Program-made: the position numbers and the translations under genes
The notes under the pieces: model-generated
Database searches by the model: none
Told to the model about the DNA's origin: nothing
Seen by the model: only the letters and a program-made list of their open reading frames with translations
Part shown: positions 1 to 5,238 of the stretch, piece after piece
Numbering within the stretch: position 1 is the stretch's first letter
How the letters are laid out: each line of letters opens with the position of its first letter
Assembly (NCBI GenBank): GCA_937136445.1
Contig: CAKZOQ010000146.1
Location: forward strand, 1-8,537
DNA: 8,537 bases
Reading direction: 5' to 3'
Origin: an uncultured Gemmatimonadota bacterium
GTDB lineage: Bacteria; Gemmatimonadota; Gemmatimonadetes; Longimicrobiales; Gaopeijiaceae

Positions 1-209
1 ACGCCTACAACTACGGGTACACGAACGACGCCAACGGCGACGGGGCCGAGCCGGAGTTGCAGGCCGCCGGAGGTGACTTCGAGGCCTTCAACCGCGAACA
101 GCAGGGCGATCTGGTGATGCACTACTACGTGCGTCGATATGAAGAAGGGCGGCCGGAGGCGGAGTGGGCCGACTGGCAGCCCTACATCGACATCGTGCAG
201 GCGGCGTGA
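1..209 (+). CDS. C-terminal end of a DUF4157 / eCIS-core-like (vgr-related) putative peptidase, partial at left edge
   Basis: The reading frame is open from the left edge (first whole codon at 3) to TGA at 207-209, giving 68 residues with no start in the window. The fragment has a Tyr/Asn/Gly-rich beginning (AYNYGYTNDANGDG), then FNREQQGDLVMHYYVRRYEEG and a final WQPYIDIVQAA. The EQQ-x-x-[LIV]-V-x-x-[YF] signature after a Tyr-rich stretch resembles the C-terminal part of DUF4157 / eCIS-core proteins and so-called vgr-related proteins, putative zincin metallopeptidases with an HExxH motif further upstream. That catalytic part would lie outside the window, so the assignment rests on recalled family pattern and is tentative. 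Its stop overlaps the start of the next gene by 4 bases, so both are probably translated together from one transcript. Confidence 0.55.
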   Translation, partial: AYNYGYTNDANGDGAEPELQAAGGDFEAFNREQQGDLVMHYYVRRYEEGRPEAEWADWQPYIDIVQAA

Positions 210-1144
210 TCCGACCGGCGAAGGTGGGCGGAGGACCGGGGTCCACCCTCCGTCTCGCCGTTGCGGCGCTGGGCGACGATCCGGGCACGGGCCAGGCCGC
301 CCTGGAGCTGGCCCGGCGTCTGGCCGGTCGCTCGGGTGTGGCCCCTGGCGTGCCGGTGGAGATGTTCCCCCGGGACGGGCCTCGGCGCGACCCGTTCGGC
401 GTGCGCTGCCGCGTCGCCCGCCTCGACGCCGAGGCGGTAGTGGTGGTGGCGCCGACGCGATGGGGCCCTCGTCGGGTCGTGCCGGCGGCGGTGGTCGGCG
501 GTCGGCCGATCGGCCTGGTGCAGGCGGACGGTCCCGGGGATCTGCCCCCGGAGCGACCCGTCGCTGCGTCGGCTGCCGCTCCCTGGCTGGTCACGGCCAT
601 GGGGAAGGACGTCTTCCTGGAGCCGACGGAGCACTGGGCTGAGACGCTCAACTCGGCGGGGCGGAGGGCCCGGGATCTGCGGGCCGACCGGGCCCGGCGG
701 GACGACCTGGTGGCGGCGCTTCGGTCAGGCCCCGGCGTCGTCCTCTATGCCGGGCACGGACGCACGCGGGGGTGGAGCGGGTATCAGGGACTCCGTTGGC
801 GGCACCTGCGACCGGAGGGCGACACCGCTCGTCCCGCCGGGGTGATGGTGGCCTTTGCCTGCGACACCCTCAAGCGATCCCGGAGCCGCGTGGCCTTCGG
901 GAGCCGGCTGGTGGCGTCCGGGGTGGCGCGGGCCTACCTGGGGGCCGTGGGCTCCATCCGGACCGCCGACGCGGAGGTCCTGTCCGAGCTGGTGGTGCGG
1001 CACCTCGCCTGGGGGGCGATCCCGACGGTGGCGGAGCTGGTTCGGTCGGTGGAGGAGGCCGTCGCCGACGAGCCCTCCGCCGGAGCTGCCTGGCGCTCCT
1101 TCCGACTCCTGGGCGATCCGAGCACGCGATTGACCGCGGCCTGA
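206..1144 (+). CDS. Caspase-fold cysteine peptidase, C25 (gingipain)/CHAT-like, 312 aa
   Basis: The GTG at 206 forms a GTGA overlap with the upstream stop and is the preferred start. An in-frame ATG at 164 would lie well inside the upstream gene and add 14 residues that look like out-of-frame translation. The C-terminal half carries the hallmarks of clan CD peptidases: VVLYAGHGRTRGW with candidate catalytic His184, then MVAFACDTLK with candidate Cys219, then a GVARAYLGAVGSIRTAD segment and the closing LLGDPSTRL at 301-309, a typical end of C25 and some CHAT domains. Residues 1 to about 175 are Ala/Arg/Val-rich and not recognised; they may be a degenerate first half of the caspase-like fold or a partner-binding domain. 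No signal peptide or membrane segment is visible, so the protein is probably cytoplasmic or loaded by another machine. The coupling to a DUF4157-like gene suggests a shared role, perhaps effector maturation, but the substrate is unknown. Confidence 0.75.
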   Translation: MIRPAKVGGGPGSTLRLAVAALGDDPGTGQAALELARRLAGRSGVAPGVPVEMFPRDGPRRDPFGVRCRVARLDAEAVVVVAPTRWGPRRVVPAAVVGGRPIGLVQADGPGDLPPERPVAASAAAPWLVTAMGKDVFLEPTEHWAETLNSAGRRARDLRADRARRDDLVAALRSGPGVVLYAGHGRTRGWSGYQGLRWRHLRPEGDTARPAGVMVAFACDTLKRSRSRVAFGSRLVASGVARAYLGAVGSIRTADAEVLSELVVRHLAWGAIPTVAELVRSVEEAVADEPSAGAAWRSFRLLGDPSTRLTAA

Positions 1145-1160
1145 TGCCCCCGGGCCTCAG
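1141..1160. terminator. Possible bidirectional hairpin between convergent genes
   Basis: The arms 1141-1149 and 1152-1160 form an imperfect inverted repeat (ctgatgccc / gggcctcag, one mismatch). The left arm contains the TGA of the caspase-like gene and the right arm the reverse-strand TGA of the lipoprotein gene. There is no T-tract on either side, and two facing TGA stops create part of the symmetry by themselves. It may act as a weak bidirectional terminator, but the evidence is thin. Confidence 0.3.
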
Positions 1161-1744
1161 CTCTCCCCCGCCAGGGAGTCGATGCCGTCCACGTCTTCCT
1201 CGGTGTGGAAGCGCCCCGTCACCTGGACGGTGTCCGAGGCGGAGCTCACCAGCGTCGCCTGGAAGGTCCCGGTGCCCCGGTCCCGTTCCGCGCTCCGGTC
1301 GGTGATGGAGACGGAGCCCTCGACGCCCTCGTAGAACACCGCCTCGCCCCCCTGGAGGCGGGTGTACTGGAGGATGGCCTCGCCAGGCTCGGGCACCACG
1401 CCGTCGCGGGCCCGGACCTGGTAGCTGGAGCCGGGCTCGGGGATGCGGACGTCGCGGACGAACAGGAAAAGCTCCTGCTCGCCGCCGGTGTCGTCCATGT
1501 CCACCGCCCAGACCTTCAACTGGGCGGTGTTCTCGCCGGCGCCGGAGTAGGCGTCGCCGGAGAGGGTGGTGTTCACGGCGCCGGAGAGGGTCGCTTCAAA
1601 CCGCGCGGAGGCCAGCTCGGCGTCGGGCTCCGCTGGGTCGTCGCAGCCGGCCGCTGCCAGGAGGGTGGCGAGGGCGAGGGTCGCCGTCCGGACCCGTGCC
1701 AGGAGCGGGCGGGTGCTGCGCGTCGTCGCAGTCGTACGGTGCAT
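1157..1744 (-). CDS. Small exported lipoprotein of unknown function, 195 aa
   Basis: The start at 1744 is chosen because GAGGA (reverse strand of 1753-1757) lies 8 bases upstream and a lipoprotein signal follows at once. That signal has an Arg-rich n-region, a hydrophobic stretch TLALATLLAAAG and the lipobox Cys34 (AAGC). After a short acidic linker, residues 47 to about 180 look like a beta-sandwich: FEATLSGAVNTTLSG at the start and GTGTFQATLVSSASDTVQVTGRF near the end, with IPEPGSSYQV in between. This layout is common in short unnamed lipoproteins of Gemmatimonadota and Bacteroidota, but I cannot assign a domain or function. It probably sits in the outer membrane or periplasm. It lies downstream of and in the same direction as the DUF2911 gene, separated by 166 bases with a hairpin, so it more likely has its own promoter. 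The open frame continues upstream to 2272, but that extension is antisense or out of frame to the DUF2911 gene and lacks a credible start. Confidence 0.8.
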   Translation of the reverse strand: MHRTTATTRSTRPLLARVRTATLALATLLAAAGCDDPAEPDAELASARFEATLSGAVNTTLSGDAYSGAGENTAQLKVWAVDMDDTGGEQELFLFVRDVRIPEPGSSYQVRARDGVVPEPGEAILQYTRLQGGEAVFYEGVEGSVSITDRSAERDRGTGTFQATLVSSASDTVQVTGRFHTEEDVDGIDSLAGES

Positions 1745-1802
1745 GGCGCGCGTCCTCGAAGAGGCGCAGGATAGCGGATGGGCTGCGATAGGGGTGCAAG
1801 AG

Positions 1803-1838
1803 CCATGCCCGACCCCCGGGGTGAGGGTCGGGGCGTGG
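1803..1838 (-). terminator. Strong hairpin 73 bases after the DUF2911 gene, probable terminator without T-tract
   Basis: A perfect 8-bp stem (cccgaccc at 1808-1815, gggtcggg at 1825-1832) encloses a 9-base loop. It extends by up to five more pairs on the outside (1803-1807 with 1834-1838) past one bulged base, with one A-C mismatch on the reverse-strand RNA. On the transcript of the DUF2911 gene it is followed by CTCTTGC rather than a U-run. It could terminate transcription in a Rho-dependent or U-less way, protect the mRNA 3' end, or be a leader structure for the lipoprotein gene. The rest of the 166-base gap (1745-1910) shows no gene and no convincing promoter; a TTGCAC and a TATCCT on the reverse strand are 20 bases apart, too far for a good match. 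Confidence 0.4.
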
Positions 1839-1910
1839 TGGGTGTCCTCGTTGGGCCACGGGGAGCGAGGCACGAGGTGGACAATCGGGCGTCCCTCGCC
1901 GGGGGCAGCC

Positions 1911-3098
1911 TCAGCCGGCGGGGGTGAAGGGCACCCAGTACATGGTGTCGTCCCAGACCAGCTCGAGCCGCCCGCCCTCCCCACCCTCCGGATCGGGTAC
2001 GGCCCGGATGGTGAAGGCCTCCACGGTCTCCTCGGTACCCGAGCGCCGCATCTCCACGCGGGCCTGGTCCAAGGACTCGTCGTAGCTCTGCCCGCCCTGG
2101 CCCGTCTGCCGGTTGATGATGAGGGTGCCGCCGTCCATCTCGGGGATGGAGGAAAGGGTGTACTCGCCTGCGGGGATGGTCTCGCCGTCCACGACGATGG
2201 GGGCGTCGAGGGATAGGTGGGTCGCCTGGTTCGCCCCGGTGCGCCACCACTCCCCGTAGGCCACCAACGCACCGAAGATGTCGCGTCCGCGCTTCAGCGG
2301 CTCGCCGTAGTGCCCGGTGAAGTGGACGCCGGCCACCACGTCGTCGACCTGACCTCGCCCGGAGAGCTCCCCCATGTCCCGACCGGCGAACTGCTGGGCC
2401 AGGGCGTCCTGGTCGAGCTCCTCCCAGCCCATCCGCGTGAGGTCGTACGCGCGGGTCGAGCCCGTGCCGTCCAGCATCTGGATGCGGCCGTCCATGCCCA
2501 CCACCATGGCCGATGGCCCGCGGCTGGGATGGATCAGCGCCCAGGTGCCGTCGGCGTTGCGTTCCACTTCGAAGTCGTTGACTCCCCGGGTGCTGAAGAC
2601 CGGGACGGCGTCAGGTACCCCGCCCTGCGCCCTGTGGTGCCAGCGGAGGGACGCCTCGAAGGGCCAGTGGAGCATGTCCACGAAGGGCACGGCGCCGGGC
2701 TCGGCCTGGAAGGCGTAGCGCTCCTCCTCGCCGTCCCGCGTCACCACCAGGGAATCCCCCTCCAGGATCGTTCGTCCCAGGAGGTCCCCGGAGTCGTCGG
2801 TCCCGTCCCAGGTCTCGGACCGGAAGGCCACCGGCATCCCGTCCTCGCCGAAGGTGAGGTGGTAGCGACCGAACATGGTCTCGTTGCCCCGGATGATGGC
2901 TTCGGCGTCCACGGCGTCGCCGTCGAACTCCATCCACTCCAGGGCCAGCGTGTCCTCGCCCATGAGGGTGAGGTAGGCCGCTCGGCTCCCATCGTCGGTC
3001 ATGGGATCGCCGCCGGCGGTGTCCGCAGGGGGGGCGTCGCCGCCACATGCGACGAGGAGGGCGACGAGGGCAGGGACGAGCCGGGTGGGGCGGACCAT
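1911..3098 (-). CDS. DUF2911 lipoprotein with long N-terminal domain, 395 aa
   Basis: The start at 3098 has GGAG (reverse strand of 3106-3109) 7 bases upstream and opens a lipoprotein signal with lipobox Cys18 (LVAC). A Gly/Asp/Pro linker follows. Residues about 40 to 250 form a beta-rich region with repeated turns (FDGDAVDAE, GRYHLTFGEDG, LEGDSLVVTRDGEEERYAF, MVVGMDGRIQMLDG) that I do not recognise. Residues about 255 to 393 are a clear DUF2911 domain: GRDIFG at 271-276, YGEWWRTGANQAT at 281-293, IPAGEYTLSSIPE at 308-320 and a closing LELVWDDTMYWVPF. DUF2911 has no known enzymatic role and is found on secreted or anchored proteins. Stand-alone copies are usually much shorter, so the N-terminal half is an added module. 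The gene is divergent from the M28 gene across 74 bases, so the two may be co-regulated. Confidence 0.9.
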   Translation of the reverse strand: MVRPTRLVPALVALLVACGGDAPPADTAGGDPMTDDGSRAAYLTLMGEDTLALEWMEFDGDAVDAEAIIRGNETMFGRYHLTFGEDGMPVAFRSETWDGTDDSGDLLGRTILEGDSLVVTRDGEEERYAFQAEPGAVPFVDMLHWPFEASLRWHHRAQGGVPDAVPVFSTRGVNDFEVERNADGTWALIHPSRGPSAMVVGMDGRIQMLDGTGSTRAYDLTRMGWEELDQDALAQQFAGRDMGELSGRGQVDDVVAGVHFTGHYGEPLKRGRDIFGALVAYGEWWRTGANQATHLSLDAPIVVDGETIPAGEYTLSSIPEMDGGTLIINRQTGQGGQSYDESLDQARVEMRRSGTEETVEAFTIRAVPDPEGGEGGRLELVWDDTMYWVPFTPAG

Positions 3099-3123
3099 AC
3101 GGACGCTCCGGTGCGAGGGACGT

Positions 3124-3150
3124 GGGGGATGGGGGATGGGACCCGTGGGG
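3124..3150 (+). promoter_or_regulatory. G-quadruplex motif in the DUF2911/M28 divergent promoter region
   Basis: Four G-runs, at 3124-3128, 3131-3135, 3138-3140 and 3147-3150, are separated by AT, AT and a 6-base loop, which fits the canonical G3+N1-7 pattern. A fifth run, at 3117-3119, lies 4 bases before. The motif sits on the + strand inside the only 74 bases between two divergent starts (3099-3172). Whether it folds or acts in regulation is inference; GC-rich DNA produces such motifs by chance. No clear -35/-10 pair was found for either gene in this gap. Confidence 0.4.
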
Positions 3151-3162
3151 CCCGACCCCGGT

Positions 3163-3174
3163 ATGCCGAGGCAT
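3163..3174. repeat. 12-bp palindrome overlapping the M28 start codon
   Basis: The sequence atgcc-ga-ggcat is a perfect 5-2-5 inverted repeat whose right end covers the first two bases of the proposed ATG (3173-3175). It could be an operator or a small hairpin that hides the start. The short arms mean chance is possible. Confidence 0.3.
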
Positions 3175-4174
3175 GCTAGGCGAACCGGACCTGAATCCGT
3201 CCCTTCAAAGGTACCGCAACCCCCGCGGAGCGTTGACCCTCCTCGCCCTGTTGGGCGGTCTCGTGGCGGTGGCAACGGGGTGTGAGGAGCCCCTCCCGGT
3301 CGGGCCGCCCGAGGGGAACCACCCACCCTTCGACGGCGGGGACGCCTACGCCCTGGTGGAGCGGCAGGTGGCCTTCGGGCCCCGGGTGCCCGGGCGATCC
3401 GGGCACGCCGCCCAGCTCGCCTGGATGCTCGCCCGCCTGGATTCCACCGGCCTGACGGTGACGGCGGACACCTTCGAAACACCCGTCTCCTCCGGCGATA
3501 CGCTGCGCCTCACCAACGTGCTGGTCCGGGTGCGCCCCGACCTCGAGGACCGGGTCCTGCTCCTGGCCCATTGGGACACACGCCCCCGGTCCGATCAGGC
3601 GCAAGACCCCGCCGACCGTGTGCTCCCCGTCCCCGGGGCCAACGACGGTGCGTCCGGGACGGCGGTCCTCCTCGTCCTGGCCGAGATCATGGCCCAGGAG
3701 CCCCCGTCTGTGGGGGTGGACCTTCTCTGGGTAGACGGCGAGGACTACGGACCCGGAGCGGAGGACATGTTCCTGGGGTCGGAGCGCTACGCCGCCGGCT
3801 TCGACCCTGCGGAGGGGCCCACCCGGGGGCTCCTCCTGGACATGGTGGGCGACCGGGATCCCGCGTTCCCGGTGGAAGCCTACTCGGCGGAGCGGGCTCC
3901 GGGGGTGGTGGCTGCCATCTGGGGATTGGCGGAGGAACTGGGGCTCGGGGACATCGTCCTGGACCGGCTCGGTCCGGCGGTGCGGGACGACCACCTACCC
4001 CTCAACGAGGCGGGGCTGCCCACGGCCAACCTCATCGACTTCTCCTACGGACCTGGCCACGCGTGGTGGCACACGCCGGAGGACACGCCCGACAAGGTCG
4101 CGGCGGAGACCCTCGAGGTGGTGGGGAGTCTGGTGGCGGAGTGGGTCTACAGAGGCGCGACGGTCGGGGGCTGA
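3173..4174 (+). CDS. M28-family zinc lipoprotein, glutaminyl-cyclase-like, 333 aa
   Basis: This is a secreted zinc enzyme of peptidase family M28. Visible active-site elements are LLLAHWDT (His133, Asp135), GANDGASG (Asp158), VDGEDYG (Glu190, Asp191), LLLDMVGD (Asp223), RDDH (Asp272, Asp273, His274) and WWHTPEDT (Trp299, His300). Family knowledge gives Asp158, Asp191 and His300 as zinc ligands and Glu190 as the catalytic base. The DDH-x-P and WH elements match glutaminyl-peptide cyclotransferases (pyroglutamate formation at N-terminal Gln) more closely than ordinary aminopeptidases, so either activity is possible. The N-terminus has a hydrophobic stretch and a lipobox-like ATGC with Cys37, implying a membrane-anchored periplasmic protein. 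The start is uncertain: ATG 3173 has no spaced Shine-Dalgarno (gagg touches it), gives an unusually long n-region, and may be leaderless. In-frame GTG 3122 also lacks a properly spaced site. The gene converges on the GntR gene with 16 bases between stops. Confidence 0.88.
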   Translation: MLGEPDLNPSLQRYRNPRGALTLLALLGGLVAVATGCEEPLPVGPPEGNHPPFDGGDAYALVERQVAFGPRVPGRSGHAAQLAWMLARLDSTGLTVTADTFETPVSSGDTLRLTNVLVRVRPDLEDRVLLLAHWDTRPRSDQAQDPADRVLPVPGANDGASGTAVLLVLAEIMAQEPPSVGVDLLWVDGEDYGPGAEDMFLGSERYAAGFDPAEGPTRGLLLDMVGDRDPAFPVEAYSAERAPGVVAAIWGLAEELGLGDIVLDRLGPAVRDDHLPLNEAGLPTANLIDFSYGPGHAWWHTPEDTPDKVAAETLEVVGSLVAEWVYRGATVGG

Positions 4175-4190
4175 GCGACCGCGCGGACCA

Positions 4191-4892
4191 CTACCAGGAC
4201 CCGCGTTCTCCGACGTTCTCGATCACCGTCGTCACCCGGCGGGCGGCGGCCCGCCAGTTCCCTTCCACCGCCCGCTGGGCGGCGTCTGCATCGCGCTCGC
4301 TGATGGCGCGGATGATGTGGTCGTGCTCTTCCACGGCGGTGTCCACCTTGCCGATGAAGGCGTTCACGTAGACGCGGATGTACCGGTCGGCCTGAGGACG
4401 AACGCTTCGCACGAGACCACGGAGACGCGGCCCACCGGTGGCGTCGACCAGGCTCCAATGGAAGGCCTCGTCATGGTCCATGTAGTCTTCCGGGATGGTA
4501 CTCGGATCCTCAGACGTGTCCCGGAGTTGCTGGTTGCATTCCTGCAGCCGGAGCACGAGCGCTGCATGCGCCTCGTCGTCGAGTCGGGCAGCATGCCAGG
4601 CCGCCAGACCCTCGAGCTGCCCGATCAGGTGGAAGAGCTCTTCGGAGTCCTGCACGGTCAGGGGGGCCACCGAAGGACGCCACCGCCGACCTGTCTGATC
4701 GTTGAGGATGAAGCCCTCCTGCTCGAGACGCTGTAGCGCCGCTCGGACCGGCGTGCGACTCACCTCCAGCCGGTCGGCGATGTCGGATTCGATGATCCTC
4801 GTCCCGGGGGCGAGCTGTCCCTGGACGATGAATCCTCGAAGTCGTCGGTACGTCTCGGTGACCCGATCGACGTTCTTTCCTTCGTCTTCCAT
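4191..4892 (-). CDS. GntR-family transcriptional regulator, FadR subfamily with FCD domain, 233 aa
   Basis: ATG at 4892 is preceded by AAGG (reverse strand of 4898-4901). The open frame runs on upstream to 5360 but is noncoding there. Residues about 10-62 are a winged helix-turn-helix: YRRLRGFIVQGQLAPGTRI, then ESDIADRLEVSRTPVRAALQRLEQEGF, the GntR signature. Residues about 80-225 are an all-helical FCD ligand-binding domain. Three of the four usual metal ligands are present in DHDEAFH (Asp141, His145) and EEHDHII (His190). The last, normally a His near the C-terminal helix, appears as Asn212 in AVEGNW. FCD regulators sense small organic acids and related metabolites through this site; the ligand here cannot be told. 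The gene is divergent from the Asp-box protein gene, and a GTATAC palindrome near the promoter of that gene is the obvious candidate operator. It most likely represses it. Confidence 0.92.
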   Translation of the reverse strand: MEDEGKNVDRVTETYRRLRGFIVQGQLAPGTRIIESDIADRLEVSRTPVRAALQRLEQEGFILNDQTGRRWRPSVAPLTVQDSEELFHLIGQLEGLAAWHAARLDDEAHAALVLRLQECNQQLRDTSEDPSTIPEDYMDHDEAFHWSLVDATGGPRLRGLVRSVRPQADRYIRVYVNAFIGKVDTAVEEHDHIIRAISERDADAAQRAVEGNWRAAARRVTTVIENVGERGSW

Positions 4893-4919
4893 CGCTTCCT
4901 TGGGTCTAGAAGCCCGAAC

Positions 4920-4947
4920 GGCTCCCCGTGCGAGCCACGGCGGGGCC
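4920..4947 (-). promoter_or_regulatory. Hairpin 28 bases upstream of the GntR start codon
   Basis: Arms ggctccccgtg (4920-4930) and cacggcggggcc (4936-4947) pair along 11 positions with one bulge around a 5-base loop. It would lie in the 5' leader of the regulator mRNA, if the transcript starts further out, and could tune its translation or be an attenuator. One pair is G-T on the + strand and becomes A-C on the reverse-strand RNA, so the stem is slightly weaker in that transcript. Confidence 0.35.
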
Positions 4948-4990
4948 GTACCTGGACGAATCCTCTGCGTGTCGAGAAGGGCTACCCAGG

Positions 4991-5010
4991 CCCACCGCAT
5001 GGCGGGTGGG
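4991..5010. repeat. Short hairpin, 8-bp stem
   Basis: Arms at 4991-4998 (cccaccgc) and 5002-5010 pair with one bulged G (5006) around a 3-base loop. There is no T-tract. Function unknown; chance is possible in such GC-rich sequence. Confidence 0.3.
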
Positions 5011-5032
5011 CTCGGGCATCCGGAACGAGCGC

Positions 5033-5047
5033 CGAAGCCAGGCTTCG
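5033..5047. repeat. 15-bp dyad symmetric element
   Basis: The perfect 7-1-7 inverted repeat cgaagcc-a-ggcttcg has a centre too short for a comfortable RNA loop. It looks more like a protein-binding dyad than a hairpin. It lies between the divergent starts and could be a second operator, although it does not resemble the GTATAC-type site. Confidence 0.3.
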
Positions 5048-5170
5048 CCGTCCCGGGTGCAGGACCACGAAGAGAGGACAAAGGGGGGCTCATCCAACGA
5101 CGAGGTACTACGCGGAAGGGGGTAGGGGGTTTCTCGCTGCTCCCACGTGGATCCTGGCACCGCTCCTGGC

Positions 5171-5199
5171 TTGCGGTTGCCTTGGACCCGACATAGGAT
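5171..5199 (+). promoter_or_regulatory. Putative sigma-70-type promoter of the Asp-box gene
   Basis: TTGCGG (5171-5176) and TAGGAT (5194-5199) are 17 bases apart, the ideal spacing, with 3/6 and 4/6 matches to the consensus. The predicted transcript start falls near 5205-5208, leaving a leader of about 30 bases before the ATG. The GTATAC palindrome sits exactly over that start point, where a bound repressor would block transcription. Confidence 0.4.
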
Positions 5200-5203
5200 G
5201 CGA

Positions 5204-5217
5204 AAACGTATACAAAA
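5204..5217. promoter_or_regulatory. Candidate operator of the GntR/FCD regulator (GTATAC core)
   Basis: The core GTATAC at 5208-5213 is flanked by A-rich bases (aaacGTATACaaaa) in an AT-rich island of an otherwise GC-rich region. FadR/FCD-type regulators usually bind short palindromes of the T-x-GT-x-AC-x-A kind, often with a GTATAC centre. The site lies just downstream of the proposed -10 and 25 bases before the ATG of the gene divergent from the regulator. Seen: the palindrome and its position. Inferred: that this regulator binds it. A second GTATAC at 5752-5757 inside the coding region lacks AT-rich flanks. Confidence 0.55.
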
Positions 5218-5225
5218 ACTACGAC

Positions 5226-5229
5226 AGGA
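5226..5229 (+). promoter_or_regulatory. Ribosome binding site that sets the Asp-box gene start
   Basis: AGGA at 5226-5229 lies 9 bases before ATG 5239. It touches the alternative in-frame TTG at 5230, so it can only serve the ATG. Confidence 0.6.
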
Positions 5230-5238
5230 TTGCATTTG

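Larger units (their letters stand above)
4893..5238. other. 346-base divergent intergenic region between the GntR gene and the Asp-box gene
   Basis: I see no credible gene here; open frames crossing it lack ribosome sites and look like shadows. It holds, in order, three inverted repeats (4920-4947, 4991-5010, 5033-5047), runs of G at 5083-5088, 5118-5122 and 5125-5129 (too far apart for a canonical quadruplex), a promoter-like pair at 5171-5199 and an AT-rich block with GTATAC at 5204-5217. The length is generous for a genome with such tight spacing elsewhere, which suggests a real control region for one or both genes. No promoter for the GntR gene could be picked with confidence. Confidence 0.6.

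Noticed and set aside
164..205. An upstream ATG extending the caspase-like gene by 14 codons
   Set aside because: The added residues come from out-of-frame reading of the upstream gene. The GTGA overlap at 206 is a more typical coupled start.
2217..3179. A 320-codon + strand open frame opposite the DUF2911 gene
   Set aside because: It is a shadow of the DUF2911 frame: no domain, no ribosome site, His/Gly/Val-rich composition typical of antisense GC-rich frames.
3176..3994. A 272-codon - strand open frame opposite the M28 gene
   Set aside because: The M28 frame has all catalytic motifs in order, and the antisense product shows none.
5083..5129. G-runs as a G-quadruplex near the Asp-box promoter
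   Set aside because: Only three long runs, with one gap of about 29 bases, so the canonical pattern is not met.
5230..5238. TTG at 5230 as start of the Asp-box gene
   Set aside because: The AGGA at 5226-5229 is directly adjacent to it, while ATG 5239 has a 9-base spacing.
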